Shown one piece after another: positions 9,676-17,842 of a stretch of DNA of 64,000 nucleotides; positions within the stretch are counted from its first letter, which is position 1, and each line of letters starts with the position of its first letter. The DNA is from Kordiimonas aestuarii. Lineage in GTDB: Bacteria > Pseudomonadota > Alphaproteobacteria > Sphingomonadales > Kordiimonadaceae. The notes under the pieces were generated by a model, which was not told where the DNA came from, did no database searches, and was given only the letters and a program-made list of their open reading frames with translations. The translations under genes were made by a program, and so were the position numbers. Where the stretch lies: positions 1 through 64,000 of the forward strand of contig NZ_JAOBPP010000009.1 of the NCBI RefSeq assembly GCF_025574465.1. Direction: 5' to 3'.

Positions 9676-10464
9676 ATGGACCTTTCAACACTATACCAGA
9701 TCGGTGGCAAGGTTGCCCTTGTCACCGGCGGTGGTTCCGGTATCGGGACGATGGCAACCGAAGCGCTCGTTCGTGCGGGCTGCAAGGTTTATATTGCTTC
9801 CCGCAGGCTTGCGAGCTGTGAGGACGTGGCGGAGGAGCTGAACGCCGTTGGTCCGGGTGAGGTGATTGCGCTGCAGGCTGACCTATCGACACCTGAGGGC
9901 ACGGAAGGACTGGCGAAGGAGATCGAGGCACGCGAAGGCAAGCTCGATATCCTTGTCAACAATTCCGGCATGACGTGGGGAGCGCCGTTTGAGGACTTCC
10001 CGCGTCAGAAGTGGGACGATGTCTTTCGGCTGAATGTGACAGCAGTCGCAGATCTCACACGGCTTGTGCTGCCACTTCTCAAAAAGGCAGGCACGAAGGA
10101 AGACCCGGCACGGGTGGTGAACCTTGGCTCGGTTGTGGGAACACGGCCCGTCTCGAACACTGCTTATTCCTACGGCGCATCGAAGGCAGCGGTACACCAC
10201 CTGACCAAAATTCTTTCAAACGAACTGGCAAAATTTCATATTACGGTGAATGCCATCGCGCCGGGCCCGTTCCCGAGCCGCATGATGGCTTTCGTGACGG
10301 AAAATAAGGAACGCCGCCGTGCGCAGGAAGAACGCGTGCCGCTGCATCGCTGTGGCGAGCCGGAAGATGTAGCGGGTGTACTCATCATGTTGTGTTCACG
10401 CGCGGGAGGCTATATCACGGGTGGCATTATTCCGCTTGACGGCGGCATTTCCGCGCTACCTTAA
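9676..10464 (+). CDS. Short-chain dehydrogenase/reductase
   Basis: A 262-residue classical SDR with an NAD(P)-binding glycine motif (TGGGSGIG near residue 17), an NNSG motif, and the YSYGASKAA catalytic Tyr-Lys pair. The C-terminal GGYITGGIIPLDGG segment is typical of the family. It most likely oxidises a hydroxyacyl-CoA or reduces a keto group within the oxidation spiral. The ATG lies eight bases after the stop of the dehydrogenase gene, and no strong ribosome site is visible, which suggests translational coupling. Exact substrate unknown. Confidence 0.88.
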   Translation: MDLSTLYQIGGKVALVTGGGSGIGTMATEALVRAGCKVYIASRRLASCEDVAEELNAVGPGEVIALQADLSTPEGTEGLAKEIEAREGKLDILVNNSGMTWGAPFEDFPRQKWDDVFRLNVTAVADLTRLVLPLLKKAGTKEDPARVVNLGSVVGTRPVSNTAYSYGASKAAVHHLTKILSNELAKFHITVNAIAPGPFPSRMMAFVTENKERRRAQEERVPLHRCGEPEDVAGVLIMLCSRAGGYITGGIIPLDGGISALP

Positions 10465-10496
10465 GCATTGAACAATTCTTCAGACAGGGAAGCATT

Positions 10497-10961
10497 ATGG
10501 CGATCACTGTAAGCAAAGACAAACTCAAAGACTATATTGGCAAGGAAACCGGTGTTTCCGACTGGTTCAAAATTGATCAGGAACGCATCAATGCGTTTGC
10601 GGACGTCACGCTTGACCATCAGTTCATTCATATTGACCCCGAAAAAGCTGCGAGAACACCATTCGGCACAACGATTGCGCATGGCTTTCTCACACTTTCA
10701 ATGGCGCCGTACCTGATGGCGGACGCGGCTATCGGTATTGAAGGTGCTGTTATGGGTATCAACTACGGGTCCGACAAGGTGCGCTTTATGAGCCCGGTGA
10801 AGGTGAACAGCGAAATCCGGGCGCGCTCAAAGCTGCTTGACGTTTCCGAGAAGCCGGGGAACCGTTTCCTGTTGAAAACCGAGCTGACGATGGAGATTAA
10901 AGGCGAAGAGCGCCCCGCGCTGATCGCCGAATGGCTGACCATGCAGGTACTGAGCAGCTAA
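10497..10961 (+). CDS. MaoC-family (R)-specific enoyl-CoA hydratase
   Basis: A compact 154-residue single hot-dog protein of the MaoC/hydratase-2 family, which adds water to 2-enoyl-CoA to give (3R)-hydroxyacyl-CoA. The hydratase-2 catalytic pair is present as D-x4-H in ADVTLDHQFIHIDPEKA, followed by PFGTTIAHGFLTLSM. An AGGGAAGC site precedes the ATG. No crotonase-type hydratase is found in this operon, so this protein probably supplies the hydration step. Its (R) stereochemistry matches the HSD17B4-like dehydrogenase encoded 35 bases downstream. Confidence 0.87.
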   Translation: MAITVSKDKLKDYIGKETGVSDWFKIDQERINAFADVTLDHQFIHIDPEKAARTPFGTTIAHGFLTLSMAPYLMADAAIGIEGAVMGINYGSDKVRFMSPVKVNSEIRARSKLLDVSEKPGNRFLLKTELTMEIKGEERPALIAEWLTMQVLSS

Positions 10962-10996
10962 CCCTATAATCTAATTAAGTAATTGTGGAGAGTGAG

Positions 10997-11914
10997 ATGA
11001 GCATTCGCTTTGATGATCAGGTTGCGATCGTAACGGGTGCGGGTGGTGGCCTTGGCCGTACCCACGCGCTGGAACTTGCGCGGCGCGGCGCTAAAGTTGT
11101 GGTAAACGACCTGGGTGGAGACGTCCATGGTGTTGGGGGCTCAAGCGCGGCGGCCGAAGCTGTGGTGAAAGAGATCGTTGACGCTGGCGGTGAAGCTTTT
11201 GCGCATGGTGCCAACGTCGCCGATGAGGCGCAGGTTGCCGATATGGTCAAAAAAACCATGGAAAAATGGGGCCGGATTGACATCCTTGTGAATAATGCAG
11301 GTGTGCTGCGCGACAAAACTTTCGCGAAAATGAGCGTGGAGGACTTTGAGTTTGTCGTGAAAGTGCACCTGATGGGCTCTGTGGTCTGCACCAAGGCCGT
11401 GTGGGAGATCATGCGTGAGCAAGCTTATGGCCGCATCGTGATGACCACATCAAGCTCGGGCCTTTACGGCAACTTTGGCCAGTCCAACTATGGCGCGGCC
11501 AAAATGGCGGTTGTTGGTTTCATGAACACGCTGTGCCTTGAGGGCGCCAAATATAACATCAAGGTGAACAGCCTTGCGCCAATGGCGGCGACACGCATGA
11601 CTGAAGGCTTGTTGCCGGAAGAGGCGTTGAAACTGTCGACCCCGGAATCGGTAACTGCAGGCCTTATTACCCTGTGCGACAAGGACGCGCCGAACCGTAC
11701 GGTGCTTGCCGCCGGCGCTGGTGGTTATGCCCGCGCAGTTGTTTACGAGACAGACGGCATCCACCTGAAGCCTGAGGATCAGACACCTGAGAATGTACGC
11801 GCCCAAATGGCGGACCTGAGCAACCCTGACGGCCAGCAGGAGTTGGTGCAGGGTGGTCAGCAATCCATGAAATTTATCGGAAAAGCCGCAGCAGCGCTCG
11901 GCATCAAAATGTAA
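10997..11914 (+). CDS. HSD17B4-like (3R)-hydroxyacyl-CoA dehydrogenase (SDR)
   Basis: A 305-residue SDR that strongly resembles the dehydrogenase domain of peroxisomal multifunctional enzyme 2 (17beta-HSD type 4). Supporting motifs are [34 protein letters not shown], and [14 protein letters not shown]. They continue with [20 protein letters not shown], which contains the catalytic Tyr and Lys, and [15 protein letters not shown]. In that family the enzyme oxidises (3R)-hydroxyacyl-CoA. The ATG at 10997 follows GGAGAGTGAG. With the preceding MaoC protein it reconstitutes, as two genes, the hydratase and dehydrogenase activities that are fused in eukaryotic MFE-2. Confidence 0.88.
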   Translation: MSIRFDDQVAIVTGAGGGLGRTHALELARRGAKVVVNDLGGDVHGVGGSSAAAEAVVKEIVDAGGEAFAHGANVADEAQVADMVKKTMEKWGRIDILVNNAGVLRDKTFAKMSVEDFEFVVKVHLMGSVVCTKAVWEIMREQAYGRIVMTTSSSGLYGNFGQSNYGAAKMAVVGFMNTLCLEGAKYNIKVNSLAPMAATRMTEGLLPEEALKLSTPESVTAGLITLCDKDAPNRTVLAAGAGGYARAVVYETDGIHLKPEDQTPENVRAQMADLSNPDGQQELVQGGQQSMKFIGKAAAALGIKM

Positions 11915-11925
11915 GGAGCAAACGA

Positions 11926-13107
11926 ATGCGGGAAGCAGTCATCGTATCAACAGCACGGACGCCGATCGGCAAGGCCTATCGTGGCGCCCTCAATGCTACG
12001 CTTTCACCAACACTTGGTGCCCATTCCATCAAATATGCAGTTGAGCGCGCTGGCCTTGAAGGCGGCGAAATTGAAGACGTGATCATGGGCTGTGCCCTGA
12101 CGCAAGGTTCCTCTGGTCCCAATATCGGTCGGTTGGCGGCACTTCGCGCTGGCCTTCCTGTGACCGTCTCCGGCATGACGATGGACCGGCAATGTTCAAG
12201 CGGCATGATGGCCATTGCAACGGCTGCCAAGCAAGTGATGTATGATGGCATGGATATTGTCGTGGGTGCAGGCCTGGACAGCATTTCCGTGGTTCAAAAC
12301 GAGCATATGAACCGCTGGCAGGCGATTGACAAAAGCCTTGTTGAGATGCACCCCCACACTTACATGCCGATGCTTCAAACGGCGGAAATTGTGGCAGACC
12401 GTTACGGCATCAGCCGTGAAACCATGGATGAATACAGCCTTCAATCACAGCAACGTACAGCTGCCGCGCAAGCCGTTGGCAAGTTCGATGATGAGATCGT
12501 TCCCATCTCCACCAAAATGGTGCAGGTGAACAAGGAAACGAAGGAAATGACCTTCCATGACGTCACGCTGGATAAGGATGAGGGTAACCGCCCTGAGACA
12601 ACGATTGAAGGCCTAAGTGGCCTCAAGGCAGTGATTGAAGGTGGTACCATTACCGCCGGTAATGCGAGCCAGCTTTCGGACGGTTCCTCTGCCTCTGTGG
12701 TGATGGATGCGAAAGAAGCCGAGAAGCGCGGCCTGAGCCCGCTTGGTTACTATCGCGGTATCGCTGTTGCGGGCCTTGAACCAGATGAAATGGGTATTGG
12801 GCCGGTTTACGCCATTCCGAAACTCCTCAAAGCCAACGGCCTGAAGATGGATGACATCGGTCTGTGGGAACTCAACGAGGCGTTTGCTGTACAGGTGGTT
12901 TATTGCCGTGACAAGCTTGGTATCCCGAACGACCTGCTGAACGTCAATGGAGGGGCAATTTCCATCGGCCACCCTTATGGCATGTCGGGCGCACGCATGG
13001 TTGGCCATGCATTGATCGAAGGTAAGCGTCGCGGCGCCAAGTATGTCGTTTGCACCATGTGTGTTGGCGGCGGTATGGGGGCGGCTGGCCTCTTTGAAGT
13101 TGCGTAA
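11926..13107 (+). CDS. Acetyl-CoA acyltransferase (thiolase)
   Basis: A 393-residue thiolase for the last step of beta-oxidation, CoA-dependent cleavage of 3-ketoacyl-CoA. The acylation Cys lies in [13 protein letters not shown] near residue 90, [20 protein letters not shown] gives the catalytic His, and [13 protein letters not shown] carries the second Cys. The length is typical. An AAGGAG site precedes the ATG and the gene follows the SDR gene after 11 bases. It closes the set dehydrogenase, hydratase, hydroxyacyl dehydrogenase and thiolase in one operon. Confidence 0.92.
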   Translation: MREAVIVSTARTPIGKAYRGALNATLSPTLGAHSIKYAVERAGLEGGEIEDVIMGCALTQGSSGPNIGRLAALRAGLPVTVSGMTMDRQCSSGMMAIATAAKQVMYDGMDIVVGAGLDSISVVQNEHMNRWQAIDKSLVEMHPHTYMPMLQTAEIVADRYGISRETMDEYSLQSQQRTAAAQAVGKFDDEIVPISTKMVQVNKETKEMTFHDVTLDKDEGNRPETTIEGLSGLKAVIEGGTITAGNASQLSDGSSASVVMDAKEAEKRGLSPLGYYRGIAVAGLEPDEMGIGPVYAIPKLLKANGLKMDDIGLWELNEAFAVQVVYCRDKLGIPNDLLNVNGGAISIGHPYGMSGARMVGHALIEGKRRGAKYVVCTMCVGGGMGAAGLFEVA

Positions 13108-13129
13108 GCAAGCCAATTAAAGTCTTCAG

Positions 13130-13165
13130 GAGGCGGGCCGCGGGGTATTAACCGATGCCCGCCTC
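13130..13165. terminator. Possible attenuating hairpin between thiolase and oxidoreductase genes
   Basis: A nine-pair GC-rich stem (GAGGCGGGC / GCCCGCCTC) with an 18-base loop lies in the 81-base gap after the thiolase gene. Only a short mixed T stretch follows, so it is at best a weak terminator. It could instead lower expression of the last gene or stabilise the upstream mRNA. Confidence 0.4.
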
Positions 13166-13188
13166 ATCTGTTTCAAGGGAGAGAGACG

Positions 13189-14163
13189 ATGAAAGCAGTA
13201 AGATGTAGCACACTTGGTGCGCATACTGGCCTGACCGTGGAAGAGATTGACGCGCCAAAACCAGGCAAGGGTGAGGTACTGATCGACGTGAAAGCCGCTG
13301 GGCTTAACTTCCCGGACGTGCTGATGGTGGCCGGTAAATACCAGTTCCAGCCGGACCTGCCGTTCACGCCAGGCGGTGAGGGTGCGGGAGTAGTCGAGGC
13401 CCTGGGTGAGGGGGTTACCAACGTTAAGGTTGGCGACCGGGTGATTTTCTTCAACCAGACAGGCGCGTTTGCGGAAAAGATCGCGGCACCTGCAAAGACG
13501 CTGGTACCAATGCCGGAGAAGATGCCATTTGAAGTGGCCGCGGGCTTCACCATCACCTATGCCACCAGCTATCATGCGCTCAAGCAGCGGGCGAATATCC
13601 AGAAAGGTGAGATCCTTCTGGTGTTGGGGGCCGCGGGTGGCGTAGGCCTTGCCACTGTTGAACTGGGTAAAGCCATGGGCGCAGTTGTTATTGCGGCTGC
13701 CAGCAGTGACGAAAAGCTTGAGGTATGTAAAAAAGCCGGTGCGGACCACGTCATCAATTATTCAAATGAAGACGTGAAAGCACGGGTGAAGGAAATCACC
13801 GAAGGTAAGGGCGTTGACGTTATCTATGACCCTGTTGGCGGCGACTATACTGAAGCGGCGCTTCGCACCATGGCGCCTGGCGGCCGATTGCTGGTGATTG
13901 GTTTTGCAGCGGGGGACATTCCGAAGCCACCACTGAACCTGTGTCTGCTCAAACAATGCTCAATCGTCGGTGTGTTCTGGGGCAACTGGGCGCGCGCAAA
14001 CCCGGGCCTGCAGGTGCAGAACACCATGGAAATGTTCAAGATGTTCGAGGAAGGCATCATTGACCCGTTGGTAAATGATGTGTTCGAACTGGACGATGTC
14101 GTCGAAGCCTTTACCTGCCTGACCGAGCGCAGGGCCAAGGGCAAGGTTATTCTAAAGCCCTAA
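13189..14163 (+). CDS. Quinone oxidoreductase-like MDR protein (NADPH-dependent)
   Basis: A 324-residue medium-chain dehydrogenase/reductase of the zinc-free quinone oxidoreductase type. It has the GroES-like domain with AAGLNFPDVLMVAGKYQ and PFTPGGEGAGVVEALGEGV. The Rossmann motif LVLGAAGGVGLATVELGKAMG follows near residue 145, and GADHVINYSNEDV is near 185. No zinc-ligand cysteine cluster is visible. Family members reduce quinones or the double bond of enoyl-CoA and related enones. Here it may reduce an unsaturated intermediate of the oxidation pathway. A GGGAGAGAGACG site precedes the ATG. Confidence 0.88.
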   Translation: MKAVRCSTLGAHTGLTVEEIDAPKPGKGEVLIDVKAAGLNFPDVLMVAGKYQFQPDLPFTPGGEGAGVVEALGEGVTNVKVGDRVIFFNQTGAFAEKIAAPAKTLVPMPEKMPFEVAAGFTITYATSYHALKQRANIQKGEILLVLGAAGGVGLATVELGKAMGAVVIAAASSDEKLEVCKKAGADHVINYSNEDVKARVKEITEGKGVDVIYDPVGGDYTEAALRTMAPGGRLLVIGFAAGDIPKPPLNLCLLKQCSIVGVFWGNWARANPGLQVQNTMEMFKMFEEGIIDPLVNDVFELDDVVEAFTCLTERRAKGKVILKP

Positions 14164-14265
14164 GCCCCGGAAGTTTTGTAAGGTCCGGACCGATTAAATC
14201 TTGTGGAGCGCTGCGGCGCTTCATATGCTGGCCGCCAATTATCCTGTTTATGTCGAGACGCGTTT

Positions 14266-15339
14266 ATGGCCAGAGTCACGATTGTCATTGCCACATACAA
14301 TCGCCCCCATCTGTTGAACCACACCATCCAATCCATACTGCACCAAACAGTCAAGGACTGGCTGTTGCTGGTGATTGGGGACGCGTGTGCCCCGGAAACC
14401 GAAAAGATGATGGAGGGCTTTAACGACGAACGGATATTCTACCTGAACCTGCAAACCCGCTGCGGTGAGCAATCCGGCCCCAACACCGCCGGGCTGTACG
14501 CCGCAGAAACCGAGTTTGTTGCCTTCGTCAACCATGACGATATCTGGCTGCCGGATCACCTTGAGCGGGCCATTGAGACAATGGATCGCCAAGAAGTTGA
14601 CTTTTATGCCGCCGGTGCCGCGCTGACGACGCTGAACAATCATGACAACAAGCCAATCTGTTGGGAGCAAACCCCAAGCAGTCGCACGGCCAGAGATGCA
14701 TTTTTCAACATGCCGGTTTTGTTTGAACCGGTGTCGGCTTGGGTGGTGCGGCGAAGCGCGCTGGAGACAGTCGGTCCGTGGAAGCCCGCGCGCCAAATTT
14801 ACCGGACCCCTCTTGAGGATTGGGTGCTAAGGGCGTGGCGCAGCGACATCAAATGTCATTTTGACGATCATATGTCGGTTATTTACTGCAACGCAGAAAA
14901 AACGGCCTGGTTTCGTAAAAGCCCTGAAGAACAACTCTATGGTCTGAACGATAGCGAGGGCGGCTATTGGCTGGCGCGAATACAGAAGCTGGGCACCGAC
15001 AAGACCAGAGAGCTTCTGCATCGGGAGGTCGCAACCTGCGAGCCGCATCGGAATTGGTCCTTCTTCAAATATCAATATGCTGCCGAGGAACATTCCTGGG
15101 TGTATGAAAGCCTGATAACCGAAGAGACTGCCGAGCTATACAAGACATTTGGTTGGGACGGTCATGCGCAGGCTTCTGCAATGTTGCGGGGCAAGCCTGG
15201 CGATGCAATGGCGTCAATGCTTAAAAGGCGCACTGGCGAAGAGCTGCCAACGCACGAAAACTGGCAGCTTGTGGCTCGCGAGGCAAAAGAACGACTTCAA
15301 ACCAGCCCGCGTTGGCGGAAGATGAATGACCATGCTTGA
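14266..15339 (+). CDS. Family 2 glycosyltransferase
   Basis: A 357-residue GT-A glycosyltransferase. The N terminus has the nucleotide-sugar fold (VTIVIATYNRPHLLNHTIQSIL), and FVAFVNHDDIWLPDHLE contains the DxD-like metal motif near residue 90. A later LEDWVLRAW segment matches the usual ED acid/base region. No membrane segment is evident, so the protein is cytoplasmic or peripheral. The ATG at 14266 has only a weak purine-rich site. It overlaps the next gene, an NDP-hexose 2,3-dehydratase, by 14 bases, so the two are surely translated together. No other sugar genes lie nearby; acceptor and donor are unknown. Confidence 0.85.
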   Translation: MARVTIVIATYNRPHLLNHTIQSILHQTVKDWLLLVIGDACAPETEKMMEGFNDERIFYLNLQTRCGEQSGPNTAGLYAAETEFVAFVNHDDIWLPDHLERAIETMDRQEVDFYAAGAALTTLNNHDNKPICWEQTPSSRTARDAFFNMPVLFEPVSAWVVRRSALETVGPWKPARQIYRTPLEDWVLRAWRSDIKCHFDDHMSVIYCNAEKTAWFRKSPEEQLYGLNDSEGGYWLARIQKLGTDKTRELLHREVATCEPHRNWSFFKYQYAAEEHSWVYESLITEETAELYKTFGWDGHAQASAMLRGKPGDAMASMLKRRTGEELPTHENWQLVAREAKERLQTSPRWRKMNDHA

Positions 15340-16642
15340 ATGGTTGGCAGAAAGGCGCGTCAACTGCGCGATGCGGTTTGAGGCCATTACGTTCGCGCAG
15401 AGCAAGGAATGGCAGATGGGCAACGGGCAGTTGTCTCACATGACAGGTGGCTTTTTCTCTGTTCATGGGGTTATAGCTGGGAGTAATGTTCGTGATCTGG
15501 ACGGCCTTGTCCAGCCCATCATTAATCAGCCAGAGATAGGCATCCTTGGTTTCATGGTTGCAAAAGGTGACGACGGTTACCAATGGCTTGTGCAGGCGAA
15601 GGCCGAGCCGGGCAATATCGCATCTGTGCAACTTGCGCCCAGCGTACAGGCCACACACAGCAACTATATGCGACGGCATGGTGGGGCAGCCACAGCATAT
15701 CTGGCGTATTTTACCGGCACCAGTGATGCGCTCGTGAGTGACAGTCTGCAATCAGAGCAGGGAACCCGGTTCCTGAAAAAGTTCAACCGGAATGCAATGT
15801 GTTTGCTTGAAGAAAAAGCGGAGATCGTGAACGAGCATTATCACTGGCTGTCAGCCGAGGCGATACGGCAGGCGCTTGGAACGGAGTTCGCGATCAATAC
15901 CGATGCACGCTCCGTGATTGTATCTTCGCCATGGAAGTATGTCGCCGGTGAAGGTGTGCCCTTTTCGGGGGCAGGTCCTTATCAACAGGCTTTATATGCT
16001 TCCTATCAGGCTCCCGGCGAGCGGGACATCGTGCCTATCGCTTTGGAAAGGGTTGCTGCGTTACGTCAACACATCGCTTTAAGTGTGGAGGCCGTGGCGC
16101 TTGAAGCGCTGCCGGGGTGGGCGGTGCTGGATGACAGGGTCCATGCAGCGGGACAAGGAGGTCCGTCGATTGAGGTGCGTCAGTATCATGTTCACGCGCC
16201 TGAGCGGGAAAAAATAGATTGGGACCAGCCGCTTGTTCTTTCAACTTCAAGTGATGAAGTCGTGTTGCTCTGTCAGAAGCGGAATGGTCACTTACAGTTC
16301 CTGCTGCGCCCTGCGATAGAGGTAGGCTTGACCGGCGGGGTGGAATTTGGGCCCAGCTTCAAAAAGGAAACTGCGGCGTCACAACCTGACTGGCTGAGCG
16401 CGCTGGTTGACGGAAACTCCGCGGAAACACTTATCAGCATTGATCAATCGGACGAGGGCGGGCGTTTCATGCAGGCCTGCTGCCGCTATCAAGTTGCCCT
16501 TGTGCCCGAAGGCCATGTGGCGGATGACGACGGCCATAATCTGTGGGTCACTCTTGGTGAGTTGGAACACCTCTGTGCCGCGCCGGGCGTGCTGACAAAT
16601 GAAGCCCGTTCGGTCGTCTCCTTGCTGCTTCATTTTGCCTAG
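15326..16642 (+). CDS. NDP-hexose 2,3-dehydratase family protein
   Basis: A 438-residue protein with the two-fold internal repeat of the EvaA-type NDP-4-keto-6-deoxyhexose 2,3-dehydratases, which open the route to 2,6-dideoxysugars. Repeat 1 shows QPIINQPEIGILGF, WLVQAKAEPGN, VQLAPSVQAT and DSLQSEQGTRFLKKFNRN. Repeat 2 shows WDQPLVLSTSSDEVVLL, FLLRPAIEVGL, VEFGPSF, QSDEGGRFMQA and LWVTLGELEHL. Both the length and the repeat spacing match the family. The ATG at 15326 lies inside the end of the glycosyltransferase gene, with GGAAG upstream; an ATG at 15332 is an alternative. The family is best known from antibiotic deoxysugar clusters, and none of the usual partner enzymes is encoded here. Confidence 0.82.
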   Translation: MTMLEWLAERRVNCAMRFEAITFAQSKEWQMGNGQLSHMTGGFFSVHGVIAGSNVRDLDGLVQPIINQPEIGILGFMVAKGDDGYQWLVQAKAEPGNIASVQLAPSVQATHSNYMRRHGGAATAYLAYFTGTSDALVSDSLQSEQGTRFLKKFNRNAMCLLEEKAEIVNEHYHWLSAEAIRQALGTEFAINTDARSVIVSSPWKYVAGEGVPFSGAGPYQQALYASYQAPGERDIVPIALERVAALRQHIALSVEAVALEALPGWAVLDDRVHAAGQGGPSIEVRQYHVHAPEREKIDWDQPLVLSTSSDEVVLLCQKRNGHLQFLLRPAIEVGLTGGVEFGPSFKKETAASQPDWLSALVDGNSAETLISIDQSDEGGRFMQACCRYQVALVPEGHVADDDGHNLWVTLGELEHLCAAPGVLTNEARSVVSLLLHFA

Positions 16643-16743
16643 CTGTTGCAGCAATTAATAAATTTCTGGACTGGTTGGTCTTGAAAAAGGTGGTAACCCG
16701 TATATTTTCCTTCTCAACTACCAGGGTAACGATTGGGAACGAT

Positions 16744-17811
16744 ATGCAGTCCCTTAGGCTTATTGCCGGGAAAACAGCGCGCAGACGCATCGAAAAGGAG
16801 GGGCTCACACCGTCCCTTGTGCGCATGGTTGTGGGCGCGTCTGGTGGTCCGAAGTGGCTGGTTCTCAGGGGGATGGATCAATTTGTCTTTGGCGACTGGC
16901 TTGCGACTGCCTCTCAGTCTGTCGACATGGTTGGCTCGTCGATTGGTGCGTGGCGCATGACCATTGCCAGCCATCCTGACCCAAAAGCCATGCTCAAGCG
17001 ATTTGAGGACGCGTATTTTACCTATCGGAATGAAGACGGTGCCACGCCAAAGGCCGTAAGCTTGGCGTCCTATAAAATTCTTGAAGAAGTCATGGGGCGC
17101 GAGGTATGCGAAGTGATCCTGAATAATGAGCGCCGTAACCTTAATATTGTTGCTGTACGTTGCGAAGGTCCGACGGCCAGCGATACCCGTTTCGTGGAAG
17201 GCGCTGGGTTACTGGCTGCGGCTTCTGTCAACGCAATTAGCCGGGCCGCCCTTGGCCGTTTTTTCAAGCGGGCGGTATTCTATTCTGGTGAAAAAGTGGC
17301 ATGTTCGCCGCTCTGGCAGAATTTTGACCGCATTGACGTAAAGCTCAAGCCCACGTCCTTGCATGATGCGTTGATGGCGTCCGGGTCCATCCCTTTTGCG
17401 GTTGATCCGGTACGCAATATTGAGGGCGCGCCAAAGGGGGTATACCGCGACGGCGGGGTGATTGACTACCATTTTGATGTGCCATGGTCCTACGAGGATG
17501 GCATTGTGCTCTATCCGCATTTCTACGGACACCTGACGCCTGGCTGGTTTGATAAAACCTATAAAAGACGCCGTGTGGGTGCCACTGCACTTGATCAGCA
17601 GCTGATTTTGGCACCAAGTGATGACTTTGTCGCTTCGCTGCCACACGGCCGTATACCTGATAGGAAAAACTTTACTGAAATGAATGATACTGAACGTTGG
17701 GCCTATTGGCGCAAGGTGGTGGACGAAAGCTACCGCATGGCTGAGGAGTTTGCGGGGCTGCTTGAAAAACCGGATGAACTGATGAACAGGCTTGAAGCAG
17801 TGCCGGAATGA
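16744..17811 (+). CDS. Patatin-like phospholipase family protein
   Basis: A 355-residue protein of the patatin/RssA hydrolase type, which uses a Ser-Asp dyad to release fatty acids from lipids. The oxyanion segment is VVGASGGPKWLVLRG. The nucleophile is Ser66 in GSSIGAW (GxSxG), and the dyad partner is Asp236 in DGGVIDYHFD. There is no signal peptide. I chose the ATG at 16744; an upstream TTG at 16675 would add 23 residues of poor composition. It lies 31 bases before a long-chain acyl-CoA ligase gene, a pairing that suggests release and activation of fatty acids in the cytoplasm. Confidence 0.83.
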   Translation: MQSLRLIAGKTARRRIEKEGLTPSLVRMVVGASGGPKWLVLRGMDQFVFGDWLATASQSVDMVGSSIGAWRMTIASHPDPKAMLKRFEDAYFTYRNEDGATPKAVSLASYKILEEVMGREVCEVILNNERRNLNIVAVRCEGPTASDTRFVEGAGLLAAASVNAISRAALGRFFKRAVFYSGEKVACSPLWQNFDRIDVKLKPTSLHDALMASGSIPFAVDPVRNIEGAPKGVYRDGGVIDYHFDVPWSYEDGIVLYPHFYGHLTPGWFDKTYKRRRVGATALDQQLILAPSDDFVASLPHGRIPDRKNFTEMNDTERWAYWRKVVDESYRMAEEFAGLLEKPDELMNRLEAVPE

Positions 17812-17842
17812 TGAATATTTAGTTTTGAGGGTGGGAGACATA

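Noticed and set aside
14266..16642. Glycosyltransferase/dehydratase pair as a recent genomic island
   Set aside because: No integrase, tRNA gene, direct repeats or IS flank the pair, and by eye its base composition resembles the neighbours. Transfer remains possible but unsupported.
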